Assembly: GCF_003815035.1 (NCBI RefSeq) | Contig: NZ_RKRK01000002.1 | Coordinates: 124,001 to 188,000, forward strand | Reading direction: 5' to 3' | Length of the DNA stretch: 64,000 nt | From: Abyssicoccus albus | GTDB lineage: Bacteria > Bacillota > Bacilli > Staphylococcales > Abyssicoccaceae | Shown here: positions 1 through 7,641 of the stretch, one piece after another | Position numbering within the stretch: the first letter of the stretch is position 1 | Layout of the letters: every line of letters starts with the position of its first letter | The notes under the pieces: model-generated | Told to the model about the DNA's origin: nothing | Databases searched by the model: none | Seen by the model: the letters and a program-made list of their open reading frames with translations, nothing else | Made by a program: the position numbers and the translations under genes

Positions 1-825
1 CTCGGTGGAGAATCAGCATTGATCACTCAACTAGGTAATGATGCATTTGGAGATCTTATTACAGAAACCCTTGATGAGCAAGGTGTTGATACATCTTTTA
101 TTCAGAGAACAGATGAAGCCAATACAGGACTCGCCTTTGTCAGTTTGACGGAATCTGGTGAACGAGACTTTGCATTCTATCGTAAACCATCAGCGGATAT
201 GTTGTTAAACCAATCAACAATTCAAACAGACTTTCAATCAACAGATATGCTTCACTTCTGTTCAGTTGATCTTATTCCATCACCAATGAAAGAAGCGCAT
301 GTCGAAGTCATCGAACGAATGGAATCAGCAGGCGGCACAATCATCTTTGACCCGAACTTAAGATTCCCTTTATGGCCATCGGTTGAAGCGCTGAAAGAAA
401 CAGTGCTTGAATTCATGCCGAAAGCACATATCGTTAAGATCGCCGATGAGGAGTTAGAATATTTAACAGGCAGTGCAGACTCTAGCTCGTTACAACAGTT
501 ATTTACTGGAAATACAGAAGTTATTATTTACACAGAGGGCGCAGACGGAGCTTCCATTTATACGAAGGACGGCAAAATCGCACATGACGAAGGATATACC
601 GTTGACGTTCAAGACACAACAGGCGCAGGTGACGCATTCATCGGTTCAATCATTTATCAATTACTCGAAGCACGACTTGAGCAACAACCAATACAATATA
701 TTCAAAAGAACGCAGTGAACTTGTTGAAATTTAGCAATGCAGTCGGCGCATTATCCACAACGAAGAAAGGCGCGATTGAAAGTTTGCCGACAGCGCAAGA
801 AATTGATCGATTTATTAATCAATAA
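1..825 (+). CDS. scrK: Fructokinase, PfkB family (5' end cut by window)
   Basis: The reading frame is open from base 1 (L-G-G-E-S-A-L-I...), so the true start lies upstream; the TTG at 19 is only the first in-frame start codon seen here. The protein is a ribokinase/PfkB-type sugar kinase: the C-terminal part carries the T-T-G-A-G-D-A-F motif, whose Asp is the catalytic base and whose glycines form the anion hole. A sucrose PTS EIIBC gene follows after 34 bases, so fructose released from sucrose-6-phosphate is the likely substrate. Other PfkB sugar kinases cannot be fully excluded without the N-terminal third. The sucrose-6-phosphate hydrolase gene is not in the window. Confidence 0.85.
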   Translation, partial: LGGESALITQLGNDAFGDLITETLDEQGVDTSFIQRTDEANTGLAFVSLTESGERDFAFYRKPSADMLLNQSTIQTDFQSTDMLHFCSVDLIPSPMKEAHVEVIERMESAGGTIIFDPNLRFPLWPSVEALKETVLEFMPKAHIVKIADEELEYLTGSADSSSLQQLFTGNTEVIIYTEGADGASIYTKDGKIAHDEGYTVDVQDTTGAGDAFIGSIIYQLLEARLEQQPIQYIQKNAVNLLKFSNAVGALSTTKKGAIESLPTAQEIDRFINQ

Positions 826-859
826 AAATTTTATAGATAAAAATAAAGGAGGAATAAAT

Positions 860-2278
860 ATGGCAATGTCAGATCAACAGATTGCAAAACAAGTCATTGA
901 AGCCGTTGGAGGCCAAGAAAATATTAAGTCGATTGCACATTGTGCGACGAGATTACGTATCGTCTTACATAATAAAGAGAAGATTGATCAAGATATGATT
1001 GATAACACCGATAAAGTGAAAGGTGCATTTTTCAACTCAGGTCAATATCAAGTCATTTTTGGCACAGGAACAGTGAATAAAATTTATAACGCCGTTGAAA
1101 GTCTAGGGATTGAAGGACAATCAACGAGTGATGTGAAAGAAGAAGCGGAGAAACAAGGCAATATGTTCCAACGCGCAATTAGAACGTTTGGTGATGTCTT
1201 CGTACCCATTATCCCAGTACTTGTAGCGACAGGTTTATTTATGGGGTTACGTGGCGTATTAATGAATGAACAAATCTTATCTTGGATGGGTATGGCACCT
1301 GATGATATTTCTGAGAATTTCATTCTCTTCACGCAAGTTTTAACAGACACAGCGTTTGCATTCTTACCAGCGCTTGTAGCATGGAGTGCGTTTAAAGTCT
1401 TTGGCGGCAGTCCAGTGCTCGGTATCGTCCTTGGTTTGATGCTCGTTAATCCATCTTTACCGAATGCCTACGCCGTTGGTGACGGATCTGCAGAACCGTT
1501 GAAGTTCTTTGGTATGATCCCAGTAGTAGGATATCAAGGATCAGTATTACCAGCATTCTTCGTCGGGTTAATCGGCGCGAAATTTGAGAAGTTCTTGCGT
1601 AAAAGAATCCCCGATGCGATTGATTTAATTGTGACACCATTTGTAACGTTACTTGTCATGATTACATTAGGGTTATTCGTCATCGGACCTGTATTCCATA
1701 GTATAGAGACAATCATCTTAACAGGTACAAAATGGGTATTAGACTTACCATTCGGAATCGCTGGATTACTTATTGGATTCTTCCAACAAATTATCGTTGT
1801 GACTGGGGTACATCATATCTTCAACTTCATGGAGATTCAACTATTAGAAGAGTTCAAGTACAATGAATTCAACCCAATCATCTCTGCAGCCATGACCGCA
1901 CAAGGCGCTGCAACAATAGCAGTCGGATTGAAGACACGTCAGAAGAAGTTGAAAGCATTAGCGCTCCCATCAGCATTCTCAGCATTCTTAGGGATTACAG
2001 AACCAGCAATCTTTGGGGTCAACTTAAGATACTTTAAGCCATTTGTCTGTGGTTTAATCGGAGGAGCAGCCGGAGGATTCTTAGCTTCATTATTACATTT
2101 GAAAGCATCAGGCATGGCGATTACAGTATTGCCAGGAATGTTATTATTCATTGAAGACATTGGGCAATTACCATTGTATATTCTAGTGTTAGCTGTTTCA
2201 TTCGCAGTAGGGTTCGTATTGACATGGTTCTTTGGATATAGTGATAAGATGGCAGAAGAGATTAGAGAAGCGAAGTAA
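860..2278 (+). CDS. scrA: PTS sucrose-type transporter EIIBC component
   Basis: The start ATG at 860 is preceded by AAAGGAGG; an upstream in-frame extension overlaps the kinase gene and lacks a ribosome site. The protein is 472 residues. An N-terminal EIIB domain (about residues 5-85) has the phosphorylated Cys28 in H-C-A-T-R-L-R. A glucose/sucrose-family EIIC membrane domain follows, with the G-V-H-H-I-F and G-I-T-E-P-A-I-F-G signatures. There is no EIIA domain, so phosphate must come from a EIIA-Glc domain encoded elsewhere. Coupling to a fructokinase favours sucrose; trehalose or another alpha-glucoside is the alternative. It takes up the sugar at the membrane and phosphorylates it. Confidence 0.88.
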   Translation: MAMSDQQIAKQVIEAVGGQENIKSIAHCATRLRIVLHNKEKIDQDMIDNTDKVKGAFFNSGQYQVIFGTGTVNKIYNAVESLGIEGQSTSDVKEEAEKQGNMFQRAIRTFGDVFVPIIPVLVATGLFMGLRGVLMNEQILSWMGMAPDDISENFILFTQVLTDTAFAFLPALVAWSAFKVFGGSPVLGIVLGLMLVNPSLPNAYAVGDGSAEPLKFFGMIPVVGYQGSVLPAFFVGLIGAKFEKFLRKRIPDAIDLIVTPFVTLLVMITLGLFVIGPVFHSIETIILTGTKWVLDLPFGIAGLLIGFFQQIIVVTGVHHIFNFMEIQLLEEFKYNEFNPIISAAMTAQGAATIAVGLKTRQKKLKALALPSAFSAFLGITEPAIFGVNLRYFKPFVCGLIGGAAGGFLASLLHLKASGMAITVLPGMLLFIEDIGQLPLYILVLAVSFAVGFVLTWFFGYSDKMAEEIREAK

Positions 2279-2340
2279 GTTTTTTAAGTGAAATAATTAA
2301 TAAATTGATACACCTACGATGTTTTACAACCAAATGAAAA

Positions 2341-2373
2341 AGAGAAATACGTAAGGCTATTTCGTATATCTCT
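2341..2373 (+). terminator. Imperfect hairpin after scrA
   Basis: The arms AGAGAAATACG and CGTATATCTCT pair at 10 of 11 positions around an 11-nt loop. No T-run follows, so this is a weak terminator or processing hairpin; the strong terminator lies further on, at 2721-2768. Confidence 0.35.
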
Positions 2374-2402
2374 AACATACAGAATAAAAAACAACTCATT
2401 TA

Positions 2403-2620
2403 CTGGTAATCAGAGTAAATCGTGAATACTCTGAATACGAGTGGAAAATGAGTGAAAAATAGTCTGGTAATCAGAGTAAATCGTAAATACTCTGAATATG
2501 AGAGAAAATAAGTGGAAAATAGTCTGGTAATCAGAGTAAATCGGAAATACTCTGAATACGAGAGGAAAATGAGTGAAAAATAGTCTGGTAATCAGAGTAA
2601 ATCGGAAATACTCTGAATAC
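2403..2620. repeat. Four-copy tandem hairpin array, period 60-61 bp
   Basis: Units begin at 2403, 2464, 2524 and 2585, each with CTGGTAATCAGAGTAAATCG. Each unit contains a 7-bp stem CAGAGTA / TACTCTG around a 9-nt loop (AATCGGAAA or close variants). A purine-rich linker of the type GAGAGGAAAATGAGTGAAAAA follows. The last unit stops after its hairpin. In unit 1, an outer pair ACTCATTT / AAATGAGT also brackets the hairpin. No open reading frame explains the array. It lies in the convergent gap between scrA and the ABC exporter operon, upstream of the shared terminator as read from scrA. The loop core (TCGG on +, CCGATTT on -) recurs in the array at 40925-41217. Confidence 0.9.
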
Positions 2621-2720
2621 AGAAAATCATTGAATTAATCCATTCAAAGTGAAATATAAATTTTTAATTAATGATTATAAATATAAGAAATATGGTTTGT
2701 GTAGATAGTAAAATAAAAAA

Positions 2721-2768
2721 TTAGCGATAAATTTTGACGATCATCAAAATTTTATAGCTTTTTTTTGT
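2721..2768. terminator. Bidirectional terminator between scrA and the ABC exporter operon
   Basis: An AT-rich stem of the form AGC-n-ATAAATTTTGA / TCAAAATTTTAT-AGCT has T8 following on the + strand and a T-rich tail on the - strand. It can end both the scrA transcript (with the array in its 3' untranslated region) and the opposing exporter operon. Confidence 0.75.
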
Positions 2769-2824
2769 CAGGATTACTTATGTCCTAGATACATTTTTAC
2801 ATGCAAAACTATGCTTCAAAAGAT

Positions 2825-3526
2825 TCAACATTTATTGGAATATGCTATCTTACTTTTATACATGAAGTAACTTAGTATGTGTACACAGATTGAAATAAGT
2901 AGCACGATATAATATATGTTATTTAATAGAAAATAACCAATCGAATCTTTATTAAGGTGAATAGAAATTTCGGTGCCTTGATTGATTAAAATATAATGTA
3001 TTATAAGAACAATGATTGCAAATATAGATAAGACAATCCCATAATCACGAGCATCTTTGTATTCCCCATTAAAAGTTAATGTGAAACATACTGTTTGAAT
3101 AAAAAGGCTCATTGATACAAGAGCTAATATACTATAAATATGATTCGTTTCATGAATCGATAAGAAATAAAGATATGTTATGCAAATCAATATAATGTTT
3201 ATAACAAGATTAAATATAATAATATTTTGAATAAAATTTGAAAACTTTATCGGTAGTGAAAATATAAATGTAGAAATATTAGATTTATTTAATTCTATCA
3301 TTAAGTCACCTAAATATAATGAAATATGAAAACTTATAATATAAATTAAAATGGTCATCGTGTCTTTTAAGAAATATCTGTCTGAAGGTACTTCATTGTT
3401 CATACCAGCATGTTGGAAGTTTAAGTAGAAATTAATACCTGAACATATGATGATAAACGATAAATATATAATCGTAATAAATGTTCTGAAAGGAATTAAC
3501 CTAGTGATTAATTTAATATCTCTCAT
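2825..3526 (-). CDS. ABC exporter permease-like membrane protein (copy 2)
   Basis: This 233-residue hydrophobic protein has about six predicted membrane segments and is the last gene of a five-gene operon with a GntR regulator and an ABC ATPase. It is a paralogue of the gene just upstream: both start M-R-[ED]-I-K-L-I and have the same segment layout, and both end in Lys-Cys. RBS AAAGGAGG precedes the ATG. I do not recognise a named family beyond ABC-2-like permeases. Position suggests it forms a membrane subunit for the ATPase at 4911-5792. In the S. aureus pmtR-ABCD locus these positions are held by a second ATPase and a second permease, so the operon here is a variant. Confidence 0.65.
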   Translation of the reverse strand: MRDIKLITRLIPFRTFITIIYLSFIIICSGINFYLNFQHAGMNNEVPSDRYFLKDTMTILIYIISFHISLYLGDLMIELNKSNISTFIFSLPIKFSNFIQNIIIFNLVINIILICITYLYFLSIHETNHIYSILALVSMSLFIQTVCFTLTFNGEYKDARDYGIVLSIFAIIVLIIHYILINQGTEISIHLNKDSIGYFLLNNIYYIVLLISICVHILSYFMYKSKIAYSNKC

Positions 3527-3549
3527 TTATCATTAACCTCCTTTTACTT

Positions 3550-4257
3550 TTAACACTTACTAGATGAAACAATTTTCTTATAATACATAGGATAGCTAAA
3601 TACAAATAAACATAGTGAAAGGATTAAAAAGATATATGGAATATGATATAAAACAATATTCATAGTTGGATCTTGGTGAAAATTTAAATTAAGGTCATAA
3701 TCACTATAAATCAAACTATAGAAGAGTAATAGTAATAATGATCCGATGACACTAGTAACCATGCCGAAAATATTTGCTAGATTAAATCTGCCACTAGAAG
3801 TAGCCAATAGACAACTTGTATTAAAGATGAAGCTAAATGAAACTGATACAAAGATTGCCATGACAAGTAAAGGTCTATCAATTATAAAAAAGTAAATATA
3901 ACATAGCCCTATCAGTAGGGTATTAATCAAAGTGATTAAAACTATTTGAGCATTAATCAGTTGTTTATATTTCCAAGATAACGTAAAAAAGAATTCTATA
4001 GCTTCACTTTTAAGGAAAAAGTCCACTAAATTCATCGAAAAAAATGAAATATAGAGCGTACATAAGATTACAATGAGTGTTAGAAAATCTATTGAAAAAT
4101 AGAAAATCGTTTGTTCATTTGTATTAATATCTTGGACTGTGGCTGCATTACTAAATATCAAGTTTAAAGCAATACAAATGATAATGAGTAAATAGCAGAC
4201 GATTGTAAAAAATGTACTTAAAGGAGTCATTTTTGCTATTAACTTTATTTCTCTCAT
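3550..4257 (-). CDS. ABC exporter permease-like membrane protein (copy 1)
   Basis: This 235-residue protein has about six membrane segments. It starts M-R-E-I-K-L-I-A-K-M-T-P and ends S-S-S-K-C. Its N-terminus aligns by eye with the following gene (M-R-D-I-K-L-I-T-R-L-I-P), which indicates tandem duplication followed by strong divergence. The RBS GGAGG sits 7 nt before the ATG, and 23 nt separate it from copy 2. It likely works with the operon ATPase in export or bacteriocin/peptide resistance, by analogy with Ytr/Pmt-type operons. The substrate is unknown. Confidence 0.65.
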   Translation of the reverse strand: MREIKLIAKMTPLSTFFTIVCYLLIIICIALNLIFSNAATVQDINTNEQTIFYFSIDFLTLIVILCTLYISFFSMNLVDFFLKSEAIEFFFTLSWKYKQLINAQIVLITLINTLLIGLCYIYFFIIDRPLLVMAIFVSVSFSFIFNTSCLLATSSGRFNLANIFGMVTSVIGSLLLLLFYSLIYSDYDLNLNFHQDPTMNIVLYHIPYIFLILSLCLFVFSYPMYYKKIVSSSKC

Positions 4258-4270
4258 ATGCTAACCTCCT

Positions 4271-4927
4271 TTAACAATATGTTTTATGCATTATTTTGCG
4301 TTGTAAAAGTAGATAACCAATCGTTGTGAGCAGTATTGTCACAATACTTACGATGATTGGAATATATACATATTCAAATGTAGGTGCTTGATGATATTTC
4401 AAATACCAATTCTTCATTGGACTGTAGTAGAACAGACCAGATACTCCTATTATTCCGTACGCCATAAGGGTTAAAATCCAATTGAAGTTAAGGAAATAAT
4501 AAATAAAAAATATAAGCGTGTGCATGAAAATCGCGATAAATATGATTGATATCGAGACTAAAATCAATTCATATCGACCTGTGATGATGTGTAATAACGT
4601 CCAAACAGCAGCAAGTACACAATGAATAATAATCATATATATAAATTCTGCAGATAGGATATGACGTCTGTGATTAGGGAAAGTATAAATGGATTGCTTG
4701 TAATCATGACTCGTCATATCTTCGAAATAACTGTAAATTAAAGCGATACTAAACGTGAAAAAAATCATAAATATAAACTGACTGACAATCAGCAACAAAT
4801 CTCCAATTTCCGCTTGCTGGATGACATTAGAAATGACATGAAACACGATACTTAAGATTAAAAATATAATCACTGCTTTGTATTTACGTTGATTATAATG
4901 ATGCATCAATTTAATATGTTGCTTCAT
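4271..4927 (-). CDS. PmtB-like ABC permease
   Basis: This 218-residue membrane protein has six predicted segments. I chose the ATG at 4927; an upstream GTG at 4936 is the alternative. Its start lies inside the 3' end of the ATPase gene (17 nt overlap), which implies translational coupling. Its length and its place directly after a GntR-ATPase pair match the PmtB/YtrC-F type permeases of staphylococci and bacilli. It ends in T-Y-C; the two other permeases in the operon also end in Cys. Confidence 0.68.
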   Translation of the reverse strand: MKQHIKLMHHYNQRKYKAVIIFLILSIVFHVISNVIQQAEIGDLLLIVSQFIFMIFFTFSIALIYSYFEDMTSHDYKQSIYTFPNHRRHILSAEFIYMIIIHCVLAAVWTLLHIITGRYELILVSISIIFIAIFMHTLIFFIYYFLNFNWILTLMAYGIIGVSGLFYYSPMKNWYLKYHQAPTFEYVYIPIIVSIVTILLTTIGYLLLQRKIMHKTYC

Positions 4928-5792
4928 GTTTAACACCTAATCTCTTCAATTTACTGAAATACATCATCTGATCAATGGTGATTGGATTGATGATGACTTT
5001 GTCGCCAAATAATTCTCGGAAGACATCCGCATCTTTTGTCATCGCTTTAAAACGCTTATCATTGAATTCAGTACCGATCAACAATTGGTCTAATTCATCA
5101 TCCAACAACAGATCATCCCCTTCAATAATATGATATTGCTCCAATAGGTGATCTTTCTCTTCATAAAGCATCAATCGACCTTCTTCAATGAACGCGATAT
5201 AATCTGCAATCTGCTCTAAATCAGATGTAATATGAGTACTAAATAATATCGTCTGATCTTCATCTAACATTAAATCTTGTAATATATTTAATAGTTCAAT
5301 TCTAAACGTTGGGTCTAAGTTTGATGTTGGTTCATCAAGAATGAGTAACTTCGGTTTATGACTCATTGCAGTGGCAATGTTTAATTTAATTTTCATCCCT
5401 TGTGATAATGTTTTAATTTTTTTCGTCATTGGGATTTCGAACTTGTCTAAGTAATGTGCATATAAGTTAGAATCCCAAGTGACATAGTAATCGATAAAGA
5501 TTTTCTCTAAACTTTTTGGATTCATGAAGTCAGGAAAGTGATTCTCACTATAAACAATCCCAATATTCGACAAAATGTATTCGCGGTCTTCAATAAATGT
5601 TCTGTCAAAAATCTTAATCTCACCTGTGTCTTGTACACGTAGGTTTAATAAATGATAAATTAAACTCGTCTTCCCAGAACCGTTCTCCCCAATCAGTCCT
5701 GTAATATACCCCTTTGGAATGTTTAATTCATCGATGTTTAATTCAAAGTCCCCCTGCTTTGATTTCAACTGATTAATCGTAATGACGTTCAT
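4911..5792 (-). CDS. ABC transporter ATP-binding protein, PmtA/YtrB-like
   Basis: 293 residues from the ATG at 5792, which has GGGAGG 8 nt upstream. The N-terminal nucleotide-binding domain shows Walker A (G-E-N-G-S-G-K-T-S), an L-S-Q-G-M-K signature and Walker B (L-L-I-L-D-E-P-T-S). A C-terminal extension of about 80 residues is typical of this family. The start codon overlaps the regulator stop by one base (TAATG). It should power the permeases encoded downstream. In S. aureus the corresponding PmtA drives phenol-soluble modulin export; that substrate is only an analogy here. It is the only ATPase in the operon, so it may act as a homodimer. Confidence 0.82.
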   Translation of the reverse strand: MNVITINQLKSKQGDFELNIDELNIPKGYITGLIGENGSGKTSLIYHLLNLRVQDTGEIKIFDRTFIEDREYILSNIGIVYSENHFPDFMNPKSLEKIFIDYYVTWDSNLYAHYLDKFEIPMTKKIKTLSQGMKIKLNIATAMSHKPKLLILDEPTSNLDPTFRIELLNILQDLMLDEDQTILFSTHITSDLEQIADYIAFIEEGRLMLYEEKDHLLEQYHIIEGDDLLLDDELDQLLIGTEFNDKRFKAMTKDADVFRELFGDKVIINPITIDQMMYFSKLKRLGVKHEATY

Positions 5793-6166
5793 TATAATTC
5801 CTCCCATAAGAACTCGATAATTTCTTCATATTCATGACGTTCAATGTTTAATTCTTTACACATCTCAATCGATTCTTTAATTTTTCCCTCTAATTGTTTA
5901 AGTGACTGTTCACGAATCATCGTCGTATTCCCCTGAGCGACGAATGTACCTTTCCCTGCGATAGATTGAATGTAGCCAAGTTGTTCTAAATCTTTGTACG
6001 CACGTTTTGTTGTAATGACGCTAATACCTAATTGTTTAGCTAACGCACGCATTGAAAGTAAAGCTTCACCTTCACGAAGTTGTTGACTCATGATCAGACG
6101 AATGATCTCTGATTTGAGTTGTTCGTAGATCGGTTTGTCGCTTTTTTGGTTGAGTTGTATGTTCAT
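5792..6166 (-). CDS. GntR-family transcriptional regulator, YtrA/PmtR subfamily
   Basis: 124 residues from the ATG at 6166 (RBS GGAGGG, 4-nt spacing). The N-terminal winged helix has the GntR signature P-I-Y-E-Q-L-K-S-E-I-I-R-L-I and a recognition-helix region around S-V-I-T-T-K-R-A-Y-K-D-L-E. A short helical C-terminal tail replaces a large ligand domain, as in YtrA-type repressors. It is first in the ABC exporter operon, and two overlapping dyads lie over the operon promoter, so autorepression relieved by an envelope-active or peptide ligand is likely. Confidence 0.85.
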   Translation of the reverse strand: MNIQLNQKSDKPIYEQLKSEIIRLIMSQQLREGEALLSMRALAKQLGISVITTKRAYKDLEQLGYIQSIAGKGTFVAQGNTTMIREQSLKQLEGKIKESIEMCKELNIERHEYEEIIEFLWEEL

Positions 6167-6216
6167 ATAACCCTCCATTTCGAATTTGGTTCATTATAAA
6201 TGTGATGTGTATATAT

Positions 6217-6256
6217 TGTATATGCACAGTATACACTCGATATATACAGTTGTCAA
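6217..6256 (-). promoter_or_regulatory. Promoter and GntR-type operator of the ABC exporter operon
   Basis: Read on the - strand: TTGACA (6251-6256), a 17-nt spacer, TATACT (6228-6233). Over the -10 lies the dyad TGTATA-N7-TATACA (6217-6235). A second dyad GTATA-N9-TATAC covers 6229-6247. Both are good binding sites for the regulator encoded just downstream. Confidence 0.75.
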
Positions 6257-6411
6257 ATTAAAAATAATTTAATGTATATTTGGAAGGGTTATTTAGTAGT
6301 ATGTAATTGATGATGAAGGATATAGGTCTAGAGAGATTCTTCGTAAGATAACAGATATAGAATATTTAATCTTAATATTTTTAATAAATTGGATAAATGA
6401 AAGGGGTGATG

Positions 6412-6489
6412 ATTGTGGGATTGTATGATGAGTTAGAAAAAGGGTTGGTTGAATTAAATCAATATGCTCAAATGTATTCATTGATCTAA
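6412..6489 (+). CDS. Possible 25-residue leader peptide or gene remnant
   Basis: A small open frame, M-I-V-G-L-Y-D-E-L-E-K-G-L..., begins shortly after AAAGGGG and ends in TAA near 6489. Its end overlaps a good terminator. The start resembles the opening of XRE-type antitoxins (L-Y-D-E-L-x-x-G-L), but no HTH follows, so if real it may be a decayed antitoxin fragment. Coordinates are approximate to a few bases. Confidence 0.25.
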   Translation: MVGLYDELEKGLVELNQYAQMYSLI

Positions 6490-6511
6490 ATGAATACATT
6501 TTTATTATTTT
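6471..6511 (+). terminator. Rho-independent terminator upstream of bioB
   Basis: A perfect 12-bp stem AATGTATTCATT / AATGAATACATT has a 6-nt loop and is followed by a T-rich tract. It ends a short transcript that starts between the exporter promoter and bioB, so some RNA is probably made from this gap. A possible divergent promoter (TTGTCA-N17-TGTATA) lies at 6250-6278. Confidence 0.7.
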
Positions 6512-6530
6512 AGACTCATTAAATATCTCC

Positions 6531-6568
6531 AATTAGTAAACTATAAATATTTTTTGAGTTTACAAATT
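6531..6568 (+). promoter_or_regulatory. BirA (biotin repressor) operator of bioB
   Basis: AATTAGTAAAC (6531-6541), 16 nt, GTTTACAAATT (6558-6568). The arms and spacing match the site in front of bioY at 46706-46743 with one base changed. TATAAA right after the left arm can serve as -10. This indicates repression of bioB by biotinoyl-AMP-loaded BirA. Confidence 0.88.
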
Positions 6569-6611
6569 TAAAACTTATAGATATCCTATATATCATATAG
6601 GAGGAGATACA

Positions 6612-7574
6612 ATGTTATCTGAACGTGTGATTCATGAACAAGATTTAACAAAAGAAGAAGCGATAGAGATGTTTATTGATCCAACGGTTGATACATATGA
6701 CCTATTATATGAAGCGTATAAAGTGCGTAAACATTTCTTTGGTAAAGAAGTGAAGCTGAATATGTTACTCAATGCTAAAAGTGGAATTTGTCCTGAAGAT
6801 TGTGGTTATTGTGGACAATCCAAATTAATGAAAAACAAAGAAACATATAAACTTGTTGATGCATGTCGTATTCAAGAAGGTGCTGATTTCTGTGCGTCTA
6901 ATCAAATAGGGACGTATTGCATTGTGATGAGTGGTCGAGGACCGAGTGATAAAGAAGTTAATCATATTGCTTCGACAGTGCAGGATATTAAAACGAATCA
7001 CCCGCAACTTAAAATATGTGCTTGTCTAGGTTTAGCGAGTGAAGAACAGGCGATGAAGTTAAAAGCGTCAGGTGTTGATCGATATAATCATAATATCAAT
7101 ACGAGTGAAAACTATCATTCAGAAGTTGTGACGACGCATACATATGAAGATCGAGTGAATACAATAGAAACGATGAAGAAGCATAATATATCACCATGTT
7201 CAGGCGTAATATGTGGGATGGGAGAAAGTGATGAAGATATTATCGATATGGCTTTTGCATTAAAGGAAATCGATGCAGATAGTATACCGGTGAATTTTTT
7301 ACACCCTGTGAAAGGGACGAAGTTCGGTGATGAAGATAATTTGACACCAGAGAAATGTCTAAGGATATTATCATTATTTAGATTGATTAATCCAAGCAAA
7401 GAGATACGCATCGCAGGTGGACGTGAGATTAACTTAAGAACATTGCAACCATTAGCAATGCAAGCAGCGAATTCTATTTTTATCGGGGATTATCTGATTA
7501 CGAATGGCCAAGCGAATGAATTGGATTATAAAATGTTGGAAGATATGGGGTTTACGATTGATGTAGGGGAATAA
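6612..7574 (+). CDS. bioB: Biotin synthase
   Basis: This 320-residue radical-SAM enzyme inserts sulfur into dethiobiotin to make biotin. The S-adenosylmethionine cluster motif [11 protein letters not shown] is near residue 60, and a later cysteine-rich stretch and an R in the [2Fe-2S] site region follow the family pattern. RBS AGGAGG precedes the ATG. No other biotin biosynthesis genes flank it. With a BirA operator in front and a BirA-controlled bioY elsewhere in the window, this cell may make biotin only from imported dethiobiotin, or may carry the other genes at a distant site. Confidence 0.95.
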   Translation: MLSERVIHEQDLTKEEAIEMFIDPTVDTYDLLYEAYKVRKHFFGKEVKLNMLLNAKSGICPEDCGYCGQSKLMKNKETYKLVDACRIQEGADFCASNQIGTYCIVMSGRGPSDKEVNHIASTVQDIKTNHPQLKICACLGLASEEQAMKLKASGVDRYNHNINTSENYHSEVVTTHTYEDRVNTIETMKKHNISPCSGVICGMGESDEDIIDMAFALKEIDADSIPVNFLHPVKGTKFGDEDNLTPEKCLRILSLFRLINPSKEIRIAGGREINLRTLQPLAMQAANSIFIGDYLITNGQANELDYKMLEDMGFTIDVGE

Positions 7575-7582
7575 TTTATTCT

Positions 7583-7628
7583 CCAAACGTATTTCTTATT
7601 TATCATAAAAAATTTGAAATACGTTTGG
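7583..7628. terminator. Inverted repeat between bioB and the restriction island
   Basis: CCAAACGTATTTC and GAAATACGTTTGG form a perfect 13-bp stem around a 20-nt loop between convergent genes. There is no clear T-run, so it may be a weak bidirectional terminator or the edge of the acquired segment. Confidence 0.5.
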
Positions 7629-7641
7629 ATTATCAAATGAG

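Noticed and set aside
2403-2620. Insertion sequence or MITE
   Set aside because: No terminal inverted repeats around the whole array, no target-site duplication that I could see and no transposase fragment.
6293-6532. 79-residue - strand frame in the bioB upstream gap
   Set aside because: No ribosome site, no recognisable protein, and it runs across the terminator and BirA operator.
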